In this document: in pieces, positions 44,788-55,819 of the stretch
How positions within the stretch are numbered: the stretch's first letter is position 1
How the letters are laid out: the number at the start of each line of letters is the position of its first letter
Assembly: GCA_027422505.1 (NCBI GenBank)
Contig: JAPQWV010000005.1
Span: 11,475,501 to 11,539,500, forward strand
DNA from: Craterostigma plantagineum
Lineage: Eukaryota > Streptophyta > Magnoliopsida > Lamiales > Linderniaceae
Length of the DNA: 64,000 nt
Reading direction: 5' to 3'
Made by a program: the position numbers and the translations under genes
The notes under the pieces: generated by a model
Told to the model about the DNA's origin: nothing
Database searches by the model: none
The model's input: the letters and a program-made list of their open reading frames with translations, nothing else

Positions 44788-45216
44788 TTGATTTTGCAGA
44801 TCCATCAAGTGTGGTACCTCGACTCTTGTTGCTCCACACACATGACGGGAAATCGAAATCTGCTGAGCAACTACCAAGACCGACCAAATCGCAAAGTCAG
44901 ATTTGGGAACAACGTCTCTGCTCCGATTCTCGGCTTCGGAGATATAATTCTGGAAAATCGACAATAAAGGGTGTCTCCTACATCGAAGGTCTCCGCCATA
45001 ACTTGTTCAACATAGGCCAATTCTGTGACAACAGGTGGTCTTCCATACTGACCGGTGCAGAATATTGGACAGTCAGGACAAAGAACTCCTCCAAGGACTT
45101 CGGAAATCAAATCTTTAAAAGATAAACCTGACGTCCGTGCGGATCTCGACTGTTGTTTGCCTCATCTCTCAGACTGTAATTCAGAGGAACAGCCTATGAC
45201 ATCAAAGCATCTCTCT
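44788..45216 (+). pseudogene. pol: Start of A2 pol (protease), broken
   Basis: Opens after ATTTTGCAG like E1. The protease motif reads WYLDSCCSTHMTG: glycine of the catalytic DSG is cysteine, which should inactivate it. Text similar to VSYIEGLRHNLFNIGQFCD follows. A stretch at about 45045-45130 does not align with E1, and the frame is lost before the LINE tail. Confidence 0.75.
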
Positions 45217-45459
45217 TTTTTTTTTGGAAACTATCACTAATATAAAGGAAAAAACAGGAGTACATAGCAGCGTGCATGATATCACTCATGACGCAACAAA
45301 CAGTAATGTTCTACCGACCAGACAGCAGCTAAAAAACCAGACAACCCAGACAACCTACGAGGTCCCAACAAGACCACGACCAAAAGAGAAAACAGAATGA
45401 TTACATAACGATCACATAACGATCAAGACCAAAGCTAGGTAGGTGTCGCGAAACCACTT
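45217..45459 (-). mobile_element. 3' fragment of a LINE, minus strand
   Basis: Plus strand begins with nine T then GGAAACTATCACTAATATAAAGG. The reverse complement ends TTTATATTAGTGATAGTTTCC plus poly-A, a common end of plant LINEs. About 240 bp of non-coding tail, different in sequence from the LINE at 31206. Its 5' limit is set only by the start of element B. Confidence 0.65.
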
Positions 45460-45610
45460 TGTTGGTCCCGATTTGCACCAAACAAGTAATTAAAGATCAA
45501 AAGGCTACCCTACTTTTCACACAATACACACACTTGACGGTGAGAACCTCTCCCTTTTCATCCCATCTAAGCCTCTTTGATTCCTTGTTTGGTGCAAATC
45601 GGGACCAACA
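45460..45610 (+). repeat. B 5' LTR, very short with long inverted termini
   Basis: 151 bp from TGTTGGTCCCG to CGGGACCAACA, followed two bases later by the primer site. The outer 27 bases at each end (45460-45486 and 45584-45610) are exact reverse complements, so the LTR can fold as a hairpin. I see no TATA box. Without the 3' LTR in the window the left boundary rests on TG/CA and the inverted ends. Confidence 0.65.
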
Positions 45611-45612
45611 AG

Positions 45613-45624
45613 TGGTATCAGAGC
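45613..45624 (+). other. B primer binding site
   Basis: TGGTATCAGAGC two bases after the LTR; initiator methionine tRNA. Confidence 0.9.
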
Positions 45625-47114
45625 AAACGTGGATCGATCTACAGTGATTTGAATCCCATTTCGTTCGATTCCGAAAAATATCAAAGGTGTTTTGGGCAAA
45701 AAATCACTTTCGGGTATTTTGGATTCGTTTTGGGGCTTTAATGCTTCGTTTTTGTGTTTAAAACCTTCTCCCAGATCGATTCTATGCCTAAAATGTTTTT
45801 AGAACACTTTTGGATCAGTCTTAACGAGTTTTGAGCAAGATTGAAGCAAAAATCTTCAAAAAAAAATCATCTCGGCCATTTTCTGTTTTTGGTCGATTTG
45901 ATCCGTTTTTTGTTGTTTTTAGCCCACAAATCGGTCGATTATGTGTTTAGGGAAGAATTTCTGAAGTTTTCGATCAAGTTTGAGTGATTTAGGTTGAGAT
46001 TTGAGTGAAAACCGGACGATTTTCTGGTAAAACTCGCGACAAGCAATGGAACAGTGACTTAATGTTCTTGGCCGCGAAATTTCCTGTTGCTTAGTTCAAG
46101 TCCGCGAAATTTGTTATATCCGAGAAATTACATTCCGATAATCCTTCTAAAACCGCGAAAATTTCACTGTTTCACTTCACTGTCACCTCACTTTTTCTCA
46201 ACTCCGTATCCTTCAAAATCCGAGAAACTTTATATGCGAGAAATTTTATTACGAGAATTTATCTGAGCCGCGAAAATTTACAAAACTGAGAAATATTTCT
46301 AAGCCGAGAAACTTTTTGAAACCAAGAAAGTTTATTCCGAAAAATTTATCTGAGTCGCGAAAATTTTCAAAAGCTGAGAAATATTCCTAAGTCGAGAAAT
46401 TTCATAAAACCGAGAAAGTTTTCAAATCCGCGAAAATTCTTTGAAACTGAGAAAGTTTGTCAAATCCAAGAAATTTTCAGCTGAGAAAGTTTCTTTCTTC
46501 CGAGAAAATTTTTCAAAACCACGACTTTTTCAAATTCGAGAAACTTTCTAAAACCACACTTCAACCCGCGATACTTCTTCCAAACTGAAATTTCTTTTAA
46601 CCTGAAAATTCTCAAAACTGAGAAACTTTCTCACATGCGAAATTTTCTGAGAAAACAATTTTCAACTGAGAATTTTTTTTCTGTCCGAGAATTTCTCTTT
46701 AAACTCACGCAAACACTGAAATTTCTCAACCAATAATTTCTCGGGTAATTTATCTTGTAATCACGAACCATTTTGAAACGTCCCTTCAAACCGCAAATTT
46801 TTTCTCGTGTTAATCTTTTTTTTGAACTTATTCAAGTCTTGATCCTTTACACTTTAGTCCTATCCCCCTAGACCACTTTTGACAAAAATTTACTCTTCCA
46901 ATCTCGTTTTTAAATCTCTAGAACTACTCTGAATTTCAAGATATATTTTCCCTTCATACATTTTCGACCATCACACACGTTCACTTAGTTCTAAGAAATT
47001 CTTTAAACGATTTTCTCAAACTCTACTCGTTAAACTCATATTTCTCATCTCGTTCGTCACTAACCTTCTTATCTATACAAGATCAAAACCACGGACGATT
47101 CGACTGCACCAACC
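45625..47114 (+). other. B 5' leader with dense CGAGAAATTT-type motifs
   Basis: Non-coding. From about 46060 to 46760 the motifs CCGAGAAATTT, CCGCGAAAATTT and CTGAGAAAGTTT recur every 20-30 bases. The first 400 bases resemble the minus-strand Copia leader at 300-700. No ORF is supported. Confidence 0.65.
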
Positions 47115-49943
47115 ATGTCTACCACAAATGACATCTCAACAGTGGGTTCTGACACTAGGCCTCCGATGCTGCGACAAGGCGATTACAGCATATGGACAAA
47201 CAGGTTCCTCACGTTCATCTGGAACAAAGGCGCGCCACTCTCTCAGTACTTACTGGACTCCATCTTCAACGGACCAGCACAGTTCTGGACGATCATCCCT
47301 GCTCAACCAAATGCGAATCCTCCTATGGATGAACGCCGCACTCCAAGAGGCCCCATTAATGAGGACGAAGAGGCCCGCCTACAGGCCGATGAGACTGCCA
47401 AAGGATACCTCTTCCAAGCTATGGGCAACGAAGTCTACGCACACATCGAGTACTGCACAACTGCCAAGGAAATATGGGATGAACTCATGGAAATTATGGC
47501 AGGCACAACAGAGAGTGCTCAGGGGAGGAAATCAGCCTGTCCCTCACAGTATGAACACTTCCAGGCCTATGAAGGAGAGGAGCTGCGTGACACGTACCTC
47601 CGATACTTGAAAGTCATTAATGAACTCAAGAAAGCCAAGATCTCGAGGGACAAATTCGATATCAACAACCACTTCCTTGGTAGCCTCAAACCACATTGGG
47701 GCAATGCGACGGTAATGATGATTCAGAGTAAGGACCTCTCCAACACCTCCATCCACGCCCTCTACGACAGCCTGTCTGCTTATGCTCCTTACGTGCAACA
47801 GCAGTCTACCAACATTCGAGTTGACCCGCTGGCTCTCCTCTCGAACAAGACTGCTGAACGATCTTCCACCTCTAAGGCCAAACAGAACAAAGGGAAGCAA
47901 CCAGCTGTTGTATCTGACACCTCTTCAGGATCCAAAGCTGATACGGAATCTGATGAAGACGTTCATACAAAACTTCTGGCAATGCTCACAAAGATGGTCT
48001 CAAAGAAGAGCGAAAAAAAATCATCATCTTCCTCCAATCGTCAAAGAACCTTTAGCGGCACCAAAAAGACCACTCCTACGAGGAATCTAAGCCGTTAAAG
48101 AAAGAGGAGGAATTCAAACCTCAAAAGTCTGTGAAGTGCTTTCGGTGTGGAAAGTCAGGCCACTTTGCCAAGGAATGCCACGCCTCACGCGTGAAGGACT
48201 CTGGCTACTACGACCGTAAGGCCAAAATGACCCGCAAAATGGAAAGTGGGAAAGTTCTTCTCACCGAAGAAGCTGAGTGGGTGAATTACACTTCCGAAGA
48301 CGAGGAGCCTAAGGATGAGGATTGCTGCATGGCAAGGCTAGTCGAACATGACGAGGACGAGGAGCTGGTTAACAACGGTGAGAACTCTGCTAAGACCCCT
48401 ACCAACGCAGAGTCTGAGGTACGAATTTCACAACTCGATGATGTGTTTAATCACCGTCACACCATTAAGAAACCCACCATAGACGCTAGGGATTATGATT
48501 AACTTAAACTAAAATTTGAAAACAACTATGCCTTACTTAGTTTAAAAGTAGAAGAGCTCGCTTGCGTAAACGAACGACTAATTGCCTCTGAAGCGTTAGT
48601 CAAACGTCTGCAAAACAAGAATAAACAAAGTGAGACTAAGGTTAAGGAAACCACATTGGCCATCAGTTCATGTGAAACATCTCGTCTCTTGACGGCCGCA
48701 CAATATGAACTGCTTACTAAGGAAAGAGTTAGGCTGTACCGAAAGGTGAAAGAACTTGAAGAGCAGCTTCATCTTAGAAACAAAAACGCACGTCTCTTAT
48801 GCCAGTTGAACCAACCGGCGGAAACAGAATGGTTAAAAGGTATAACATGTGTAACACTACGTTCCCGCAAACAAGAAAGGGTGCTCCCTCACAGCTTATG
48901 CCATTTATGAGATCATCCTCCGTTGTCCTTTCGGAAGAAAAGAGGGAATAGAACATTCATTGGGCGGAAATCGCGTATGACTACACAAAATTGAATGCTA
49001 GTGATAAGACTAAGAAACCTTCACTCTCTAAGGACATCGAGACTCTACTTCCAACCAAAGAACAGGAAATTGCTTTTCGAGAAGCACTTTCTCGCATCTA
49101 TATCCCAGAGAAACTTCTGGTCATAGAAGAACTAGAACGAACCCTAGAATTAGATCGGAAAGCCTTTGCAAAAGAGCGAGAAGATCTACTTAGCAAAATC
49201 TTTACCCTAGAGCAATTTCACAATACGAACAAACCCTCTACGTCGAGTTAAGTACCCGACTCTCAAACATGTAAATGTAAGAGGACGGCGAAGATGAATC
49301 CTGAAGCTGACACACGTTCTAACACTAACTCTCGTATTCTTATGGATACAGGGAATGTGTGTTCGACGTCTCTGGAAGGGAGTTCGTATGAAATAAAGGA
49401 GAACCCGCTCTTCGATGACAAGAAGAAAAGACCATTCTATATTCGTCTTTCCTCTTTATGTACTAAATCCCAATGTGTTAAGGACGTAGACAATTATGTT
49501 GCCAAAACTTATCTTTCCTTTGCCAAACTTATGTCTATGTGTTGCTGCAATGACTTTATTCTTCCACGCTCTCATGAATATGAAGCACACGAACACGCAA
49601 CACTCCGACCAAACAAGCAAACCTCCTCTACGACGCCTTTGCATTCTCCCAGCTCGTCTAAGCCTACGGTTTAGCGAAAACGCCTTCCGACGCTAAATAC
49701 AAAGTGACCTACTGTTCGCAAGCAAAAGACGACTAAAACCGAAGGACGACAACAACAACCAAAATCCCCACGCCAATTCATGAATAAGGCACCGTACATG
49801 CAAGCACAAGTTAGGCAAATATGGGTTAGAAAAACCATAATCCCGACTCATCAAACAAATCACGACGGGAAATCTAAATTAGATCTAGCGTAACCTGATT
49901 TAGACCCCACATTTCCCGTTAAACGGAGACCCAAGTTTGTTGA
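47115..49943 (+). pseudogene. gag: gag of B (Copia Gag), broken
   Basis: ATG at 47115 (MSTTNDISTVGSDTRPPML). 327 open codons hold the Copia Gag domain (YSIWTNRFLTFI, TAKEIWDELMEIMAGT, YLKVINELKKAKI) and a lysine/serine-rich linker. A frame change near 48100 precedes the CCHC knuckle CFRCGKSGHFAKEC at 48134-48175, then an acidic stretch to 48500 and coiled coil to about 49230. The part after 49011 is repeated in units 2 and 3. Stops at 48500, 49249 and 49672. The frame ends in a double TGA TGA at 49941-49946, right before pol in the same frame. A 44-bp stretch seen in units 2 and 3 just before that point is missing here. Confidence 0.83.
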
Positions 49944-49946
49944 TGA

Positions 49947-52900
49947 TTGCAGGTCTGTCATGTGTGGTATCAAGACTCGGGTTGCTCCACACACATGACG
50001 GGGAACAAGGAGCTGTTGAGCAACTTCTCCGAGCTTTATCTCGGAAGGGTCTCCTTCGGAAACAGTCAAATGGCGCCAATTCTCGGAACTGGCGATCTCG
50101 TCCATGACAAACTGACGATCAAGGGCATCTCTTACGTCGAGGGTTTGAGCTACAATCTCTTCAGCATTGGTCGTTTCTGCGACAAAGGATACAAGGTTCT
50201 CTTCGAATCTGACATCAGCAGCATTATCGATGCCTCGGGACTGTCTCTTCTTTCTGGAACGCGCACGTCTCACCTCTACGTACTCAATCTTACGACCTCT
50301 CGACCAATATGCCTTCTCTCTCGTGCTGCACCCAAGTTGAACGATCTGTGGCACCGACGTCTCTCACAGCTCAATTTCAAGACTCTCAACAAACTGCGCC
50401 AGAATAAGCTCGTCAACGGTCTACCTCAGCTATCCTATCATAAGGAGCATCTATGCTCTGCCTGTGAATTGGGGAAGATGAAGCGCTCGTCTCACATCTC
50501 CAAGGAAACGCCATCCTCTAAGCTCATTCTCGAGCTCTTGCACATGGATCTTTGTGGCCCGATGTATACGGCTACACTCGGAGGAAGACGGTATATTCTT
50601 GTGATTGTCGACGACTTCTCGCGCTACACGTGGACGAAACTCGATCGTACAAAGGATGAAGTTCCTGATGTAATCGTCGAGTTTGTTGTTACATCCCAAA
50701 ATCTTCATCAACAGAAGGTTCGGATTATCAGAACTGACAACGGAACTGAGTTTAAGAACAAGAAGCTCAGTGACTTCTATGCCACTCAGGGCATCACCCA
50801 GCAGTTCTCAGCTGTGAAGACACCGGAACAAAATGGTGTCGTCGAACGCAAGAATAGGACCCTTGTTGAAGCTGCTAGGACTCTCCTCATCCAATCCGGC
50901 CTTCCTCATTCTCTTTGGGGCGAAGCTATTCAAACGGCTTGCTACACACAGAACCGGGCCTCTATCAACAAGAGATTCAACCGCACACCATATGAGATGC
51001 TGAATAACCGTCGTATCCCGGATATATCGTATCTAAGGATCTTCGGTTGCCGATGTTTTGTTGCCAATTATCGCCAACATCTTGGGAAGCTCGATCCTAA
51101 AGCACTTGAAGTCATCTTTGTTGGATATTCTCTGAACTCGAAGGCATACAGAGTTTATCTTAAAGAGAAACGATCAGTCATAGAAAGTACAAACGTCACC
51201 TTTGATGAAAGCGAAGGCGACCTCATGGCTTCTGCTCATATCCGACCAGAACCAGGTCTTCTACAGTCGTTGACAAAAGGTCAACTTTCATCGACGGGAA
51301 CTTCCTCATTTGAAGGAAACACTGGCGAACTGGATCTCGATCTGCTTTTCGAGTACTTCTATCCAGTCCCCAAGACACCCGTCACCACCACTCAACCTAC
51401 CGCTGCAACCACCCCACTTACACCACCGAATATCGGCAATGATGTCGTCCCTCCAAACTTGGATGATCTCAATCTCAACGAAGACGACATCTTACCCAAC
51501 CATGGGAACATTGCTGATCCTGATATCGAACCCTCTCAATCTACTACGGTTGAGATCTCCTCTTCGGACACCGGACCCCAATCTAATGAGCCTCCACTCG
51601 ACACAAATACGGCTAGCTCCTCACAGACTAATGTACCACTGTGGGCTCGCTCTCATCCTACGGATCCGATTATTGGGGATCCCACATCCGGTGTTTCGAC
51701 GCGTTCGGCAACGATGAATGAAAGTTTGTTCGCTTGCTATCTCAGTCAAGCCGAACCATCTCGAGTAGCTGAAGCTCTTAATGATCCTGATTGGCTGATT
51801 GCAATGCAGGAGGAAATAAATCAGTTCGAACGTCTACAAGTTTGGGAACTTGTACCACGCCCTCGCAACAGATCCATTATCGGCACGAAGTGGATCTTCA
51901 AGAACAAAAAGGATGAAGATGGTGTTGTCATCCGCAATAAAGCAAGACTTGTGGCTTAAGGGTACAATCAACAAGAAGGCATCGACTACGATGAAACCTT
52001 CGCCCCCGTTGCCAGGATCGAAGCGATAAGAATTTTTCTTGCCTTTGCTGCTCACAAGAACTTCAAAGTCTACCAAATGGACGTAAAGACTGCATTTTTG
52101 AATGGATTTCTCAAAGAAGAAGTGTACGTTGATCAACCTGAAGGGTTCTTGAGCGAAGAGTTTCCTCATCACGTATATCGACTCTACAAGGCTCTCTACG
52201 GACTGAAACAGGCTCCCCGAGCTTGGTATGACGTCCTTTCAGACTTCCTTGTTCAGTCTGGATTCAAGAAAAGGATCTCTGGATACAACTCTATTCACCA
52301 AGCGGAGTGGCCCGGACATCATGATTGTACAAATTTATGTCGATGACATCATTTTTGGATCGACTAAACCACAACTGTGTGAAGAGTTCGCAGAATTGAT
52401 GAAAGAGAAATTCGAAATGAGTATGATGGGCGAGCTGAATTTCTTTCTTGGTCTTCAAGTAAAGCAACTCCCCGACGGAATCTTCATCAACCAGTCCAAA
52501 TACATCCATGACATCCTCGAGAAATATGGAATGAAGGATGCTAAGACTGCTGCTACACCTATGTCACCCTCTGGCCGACCCGACGCAGACCCATCTGGTG
52601 CTCCCGTTGACCAAATCATCTATCGTGGGATAATAGGCTCTCTTCTGTACCTCACTGCTAGCCGACCGGATATCGTTCTCTCGACAGGAATCTGCGCTCG
52701 TTTTCAGGCTACACCTAAGGAATCCCATCTCACTGCTGTCAAAAGGATTCTCCGCTATCTCAAAGGAACACCCAATCTGGGTTTGTGGTACCCCACTCGA
52801 TCGGACTTCAAACTGGTTGGATTCTCTGACTCGGATTACACAGGATGCAAGATGGATCGAAAAAGCACCTCTGGAGCTGCACACTTCTTGGGCGGTAAAC

Positions 52901-53283
52901 TCGTGAGTTGGTCTTCTCGAAAACAAAACTGTGACTCAACTTCGTCGACGGAGGCAGAATATGTCGCCGCCGCTAGTTGTTGCTCACAGCTTTTGTGGAT
53001 GAGAACCCAACTACGAGATTTTAATTTTCATGTTAATAAAATTCCCATTTATTGTGACTCGAAGAGTGCAATTGCGATAACGAGTAATCCGGTACATCAC
53101 TCGAGAACGAAACACATAGATATTCGTCACCACTTCATCAAAGAACATGTCGAACAAGGGACGATTGAATTGCACTACGTCACTACCAAAGATCAACTAG
53201 CCGACATTTTCACAAAACCGTTGGATGTCAAACGATTCCAGCACCTTGTGACTATGTAGGGCATGTTGAATCTTCAGTTGTGA
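49947..53283 (+). pseudogene. pol: pol of B, unit 1, lightly broken
   Basis: Protease [13 protein letters not shown] (Asp at 49974; glutamine replaces the leucine of the other units). Gag-pre-integrase ([24 protein letters not shown]), integrase ([31 protein letters not shown]), RT ([25 protein letters not shown] at 52336-52347) and RNase H (DSDYTGC, STEAEYVA, HHSRTKHIDIRHHFI). Breaks: TAA at 51957 where unit 2 has AAA, one extra A near 52268 shifting the frame, and TAG at 53257. The family's normal TGA stop is at 53281. 670 codons are open before the first stop. Confidence 0.9.
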
Positions 53284-54836
53284 TCAATCGACCCTACATG
53301 AACTTTGATAAAGTGTACGTATGTCTTTTTACCTTACTCCATTTTCTATGTGTCTTCTGAATTATGTCTCTTAAGGGGGAGTTTTCGATTAAGGGGGAGT
53401 TTCTTTTTTTATCTAAAAAGGGAGTTATAGATTAAGGGGGAGTTTCTGATTTTGCCTATTTAAAAAAAATATATATTTTGGGTTGAAATTTTAAATTTTG
53501 GTCAAACGGAGTCAAAGTTGGACAAATTGATTTTTGGGTTGAAAGTTTAATTTTTGGTCAAACGGGGTCAAAATTGGACCAATAGGACGCAATTTTGACC
53601 AAGCCCGCGAAAATCGGCTCAGGACCCAATTTTGACTAAGCCCACGAATTTCGGCCCATTAACTCAAAATCTCGCATGAACAGTCACAAAACCCCAAAAA
53701 AAAACATTTAACTCTTTTCACAATCTTTCCAAATTCCCGAGAAAAAATTCAAAAATTTCGCACCCCCCTTTTTCGAAAATTTTCTCAACCCCTCGCATCA
53801 TCGTCTTCTTCAATCTGCCCTGAAAAATCCGTTTGTTGTTTACTCCATTGTCGCAAATCAGCTTTCGGTATGAATACATCGTAAATAAACTGCTTCTCGT
53901 TCGATTTACTCTGTTTTTAGCCCCGACTGTTAAATTTTAGGTTTAAAATTAATTTTTTACTCGGCTTTAATTCGGACGTATGTTAGGTTTTCGGTGTTTA
54001 AAACCCCCAAATATGTATTGCCCGTCAAATTCCGAGTCGATTGGGTCCAGTTTATTGCATTTTGGTTAAGATTTGAGTGGGTCTAAGGCAAAAATCACAG
54101 CGTCGCTTTGAACGTTTTCGCACAGTGTTCTTCACCGAGAAACTATTCAGGAAAAATACTTTAACGATAGATTTTCGCTGCTACAGCGAGTAAGGTTCCG
54201 CAAAAATTTTATCCGAGAAATTTCTTGCGTTAAAATTTTCGCTGCTACAGCGAGTGAAGTCCCGCGAAAGTTTTCATCCGAGAATTTTCTTACGATTAAA
54301 ACTTTTGCTGCTACAGTGAGTCATGCCCCGCGAAACTTCCATACACCTCGTCATATTACATTTTTTCGCATCTTCACTATTTCGCAACTACAGTAACCAA
54401 AATTTTCTCAATCCGCAAACTTAAATTTTTCTCGGACACATGCTCATCAATTCTTTCGCAGCTACAGTGGTTCAATAATTTCTCAACCCTTACATGCATC
54501 ATCTTTTCGCGGATCACGAAACTTTCTCTATCTGCAAAAATTATCAATCCGAGAAATTTCTTTTCACTTGTCAAAACTAAGAAATTTCAACCCGAGAAAT
54601 TTTATCACTTGAGCAGATGTTTCTTCAAAGCTTTATCACTCCGCGAAACTTTCATTTCACTTGAAAAAAAAAATCAATACTTGCGAAAGTTTGCTAACTT
54701 GAAAAAAAAAACAATTTTCTCTACTTGCGACAATTTAATAACTTTTGAGAAAATATGTTAACCGAGAAAATTTTTGGATAACTTATAAAATTTGATAACT
54801 TGAATGCGAAAATTTTCCACTACATGCAAGACTTTA
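53284..54836 (+). other. B unit 1 3' region: repeated purine tracts and leader-like DNA
   Basis: Four purine tracts follow pol at about 53372-53440 (three AAGGGGGAG, one AAAAAGGGAG). A private segment at 53472-53705 contains an imperfect ~60-bp duplication around TTTTGGTCAAACGG. From about 53740 CGAGAAATTT-style DNA resumes, with TTTCG|GTATGA at 53867 resembling the 5' splice site seen in E1. No third ORF follows; unit 2 begins instead. Confidence 0.65.
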
Positions 54837-54837
54837 T

Positions 54838-55816
54838 AAGAAACCTTCACTCTCTGAGGACATCGAGACTCTACTTCCAACCAAAGAGCAGGAAATTGCT
54901 TTCCGAGAAGCAATTTCTCGCATCTATATCCCAGAGAAACTTCTGGTCATAGCAGAACTAGAACGAACCCTAGAATTAGAGCGGAAAGCCTTTGCAAAAG
55001 AGCGAGAAGAACTACTTAGCAAAATCTTTACCCTAGAGCAATTTCACAATACGAACAAACCCTCTACGTCGAGTCAAGTACCCGACTCTCAAACATGTAA
55101 ATGTAAGAGGACGGCGAAGATGACTCCTGAAGCTTATACATGTTCTAACACTAACTCTCGTATTCTTATGGATACAGGGAATGTGAGTTCGACGTCTCTG
55201 GAAGGGAGTTCGTTCGAAATAAAGGAGAACCCGCTCTTCGATGACAAGAAGAAAAGACCATCCTATATTTGTCTTTCCTCTTTATGTACTAAATCCCAAT
55301 GTCTTAAGGACGTAGACAATTATATTGCCAAAACTTATCTTTCCTTTGCCAAACTTATGTCTATGTATTGCTGCAATGACTTTATTCTTCCACGCTTTCA
55401 TGAATATTAAAGCACACGAACACGCAACACTCCGACCAAACAAGCAAACCTCCTCTACGACGCCTTTGCATTCTCCCAGCTCATCTAAGCCTACGGTTAA
55501 GCGAAAACGCCTTCCGACGCTAAATACAAAGTCACCTACTGTTCGTAAGCAAAAGACGACTAAAACCGAAGGACGACAACAACAACCAAAATCCCCACGC
55601 CAATTTATGAATAAGGCACCGTACATGCAAGCACAAGTTAGGCAAATATGGGTTAGAAAAACCATAATCCCGACTCATCAAACAAATCACGACGGGAAAT
55701 CTAAATTAGATCTAGCGCAACCTGATTTAGACCCCACATTTCCCGTTAAGCGCATGAAAATTTTACTTACATCACAAGAAGGTCCCGTCCGTAAACGGGG
55801 ACCCAACGTTTGTTGA
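54838..55816 (+). pseudogene. gag: gag C-terminal fragment, unit 2
   Basis: Starts inside the coiled coil with no initiation codon of its own. Frame open to 55408, where an indel (ATATTAAAGC for ATATGAAGC in unit 3) shifts it; it continues in the next frame to a TGA TGA pair at 55814-55819. Basic C-terminal tail (KRKRLPTLNTKSPTVRKQKT). Could be expressed only as part of a longer transcript. Confidence 0.8.
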
Positions 55817-55819
55817 TGA

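Larger units (their letters stand above)
43204..45216 (+). mobile_element. Right part of old Copia element A2
   Basis: Continues the A2 gag exactly where 3514 stopped and aligns with E1 7480-9120. It ends in the gag-pre-integrase area, where a LINE tail and then element B follow. The rest of A2 pol is beyond the window or lost. Confidence 0.85.
49011..54836 (+). repeat. Tandem unit 1 of element B (5,826 bp)
   Basis: Gag C-terminus, pol, purine tracts and leader-like 3' region. Units 1 and 2 share TAAGAAACC at their starts, and the join at 54837 shows no LTR. Unit 1 has a private ~224-bp segment (about 53472-53705) and lacks 44 bp near 49925. Confidence 0.9.

Noticed and set aside
45217..45459. 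Part of the B LTR
   Set aside because: It starts with poly-T and the reverse complement of a LINE 3' end, and lacks similarity to the other Copia LTR.
46060..46760. CRISPR-like or satellite array in the B leader
   Set aside because: The repeated CGAGAAATTT motifs are short, degenerate and irregularly spaced, without unique spacers. They are leader repeats of a plant retroelement.
49860..50354. Minus-strand ORFs of 120-164 codons in B (also at 55844-56227, 61488-61871, 58436-58798)
   Set aside because: They are exact antisense shadows of conserved pol codons and show no domain of their own.
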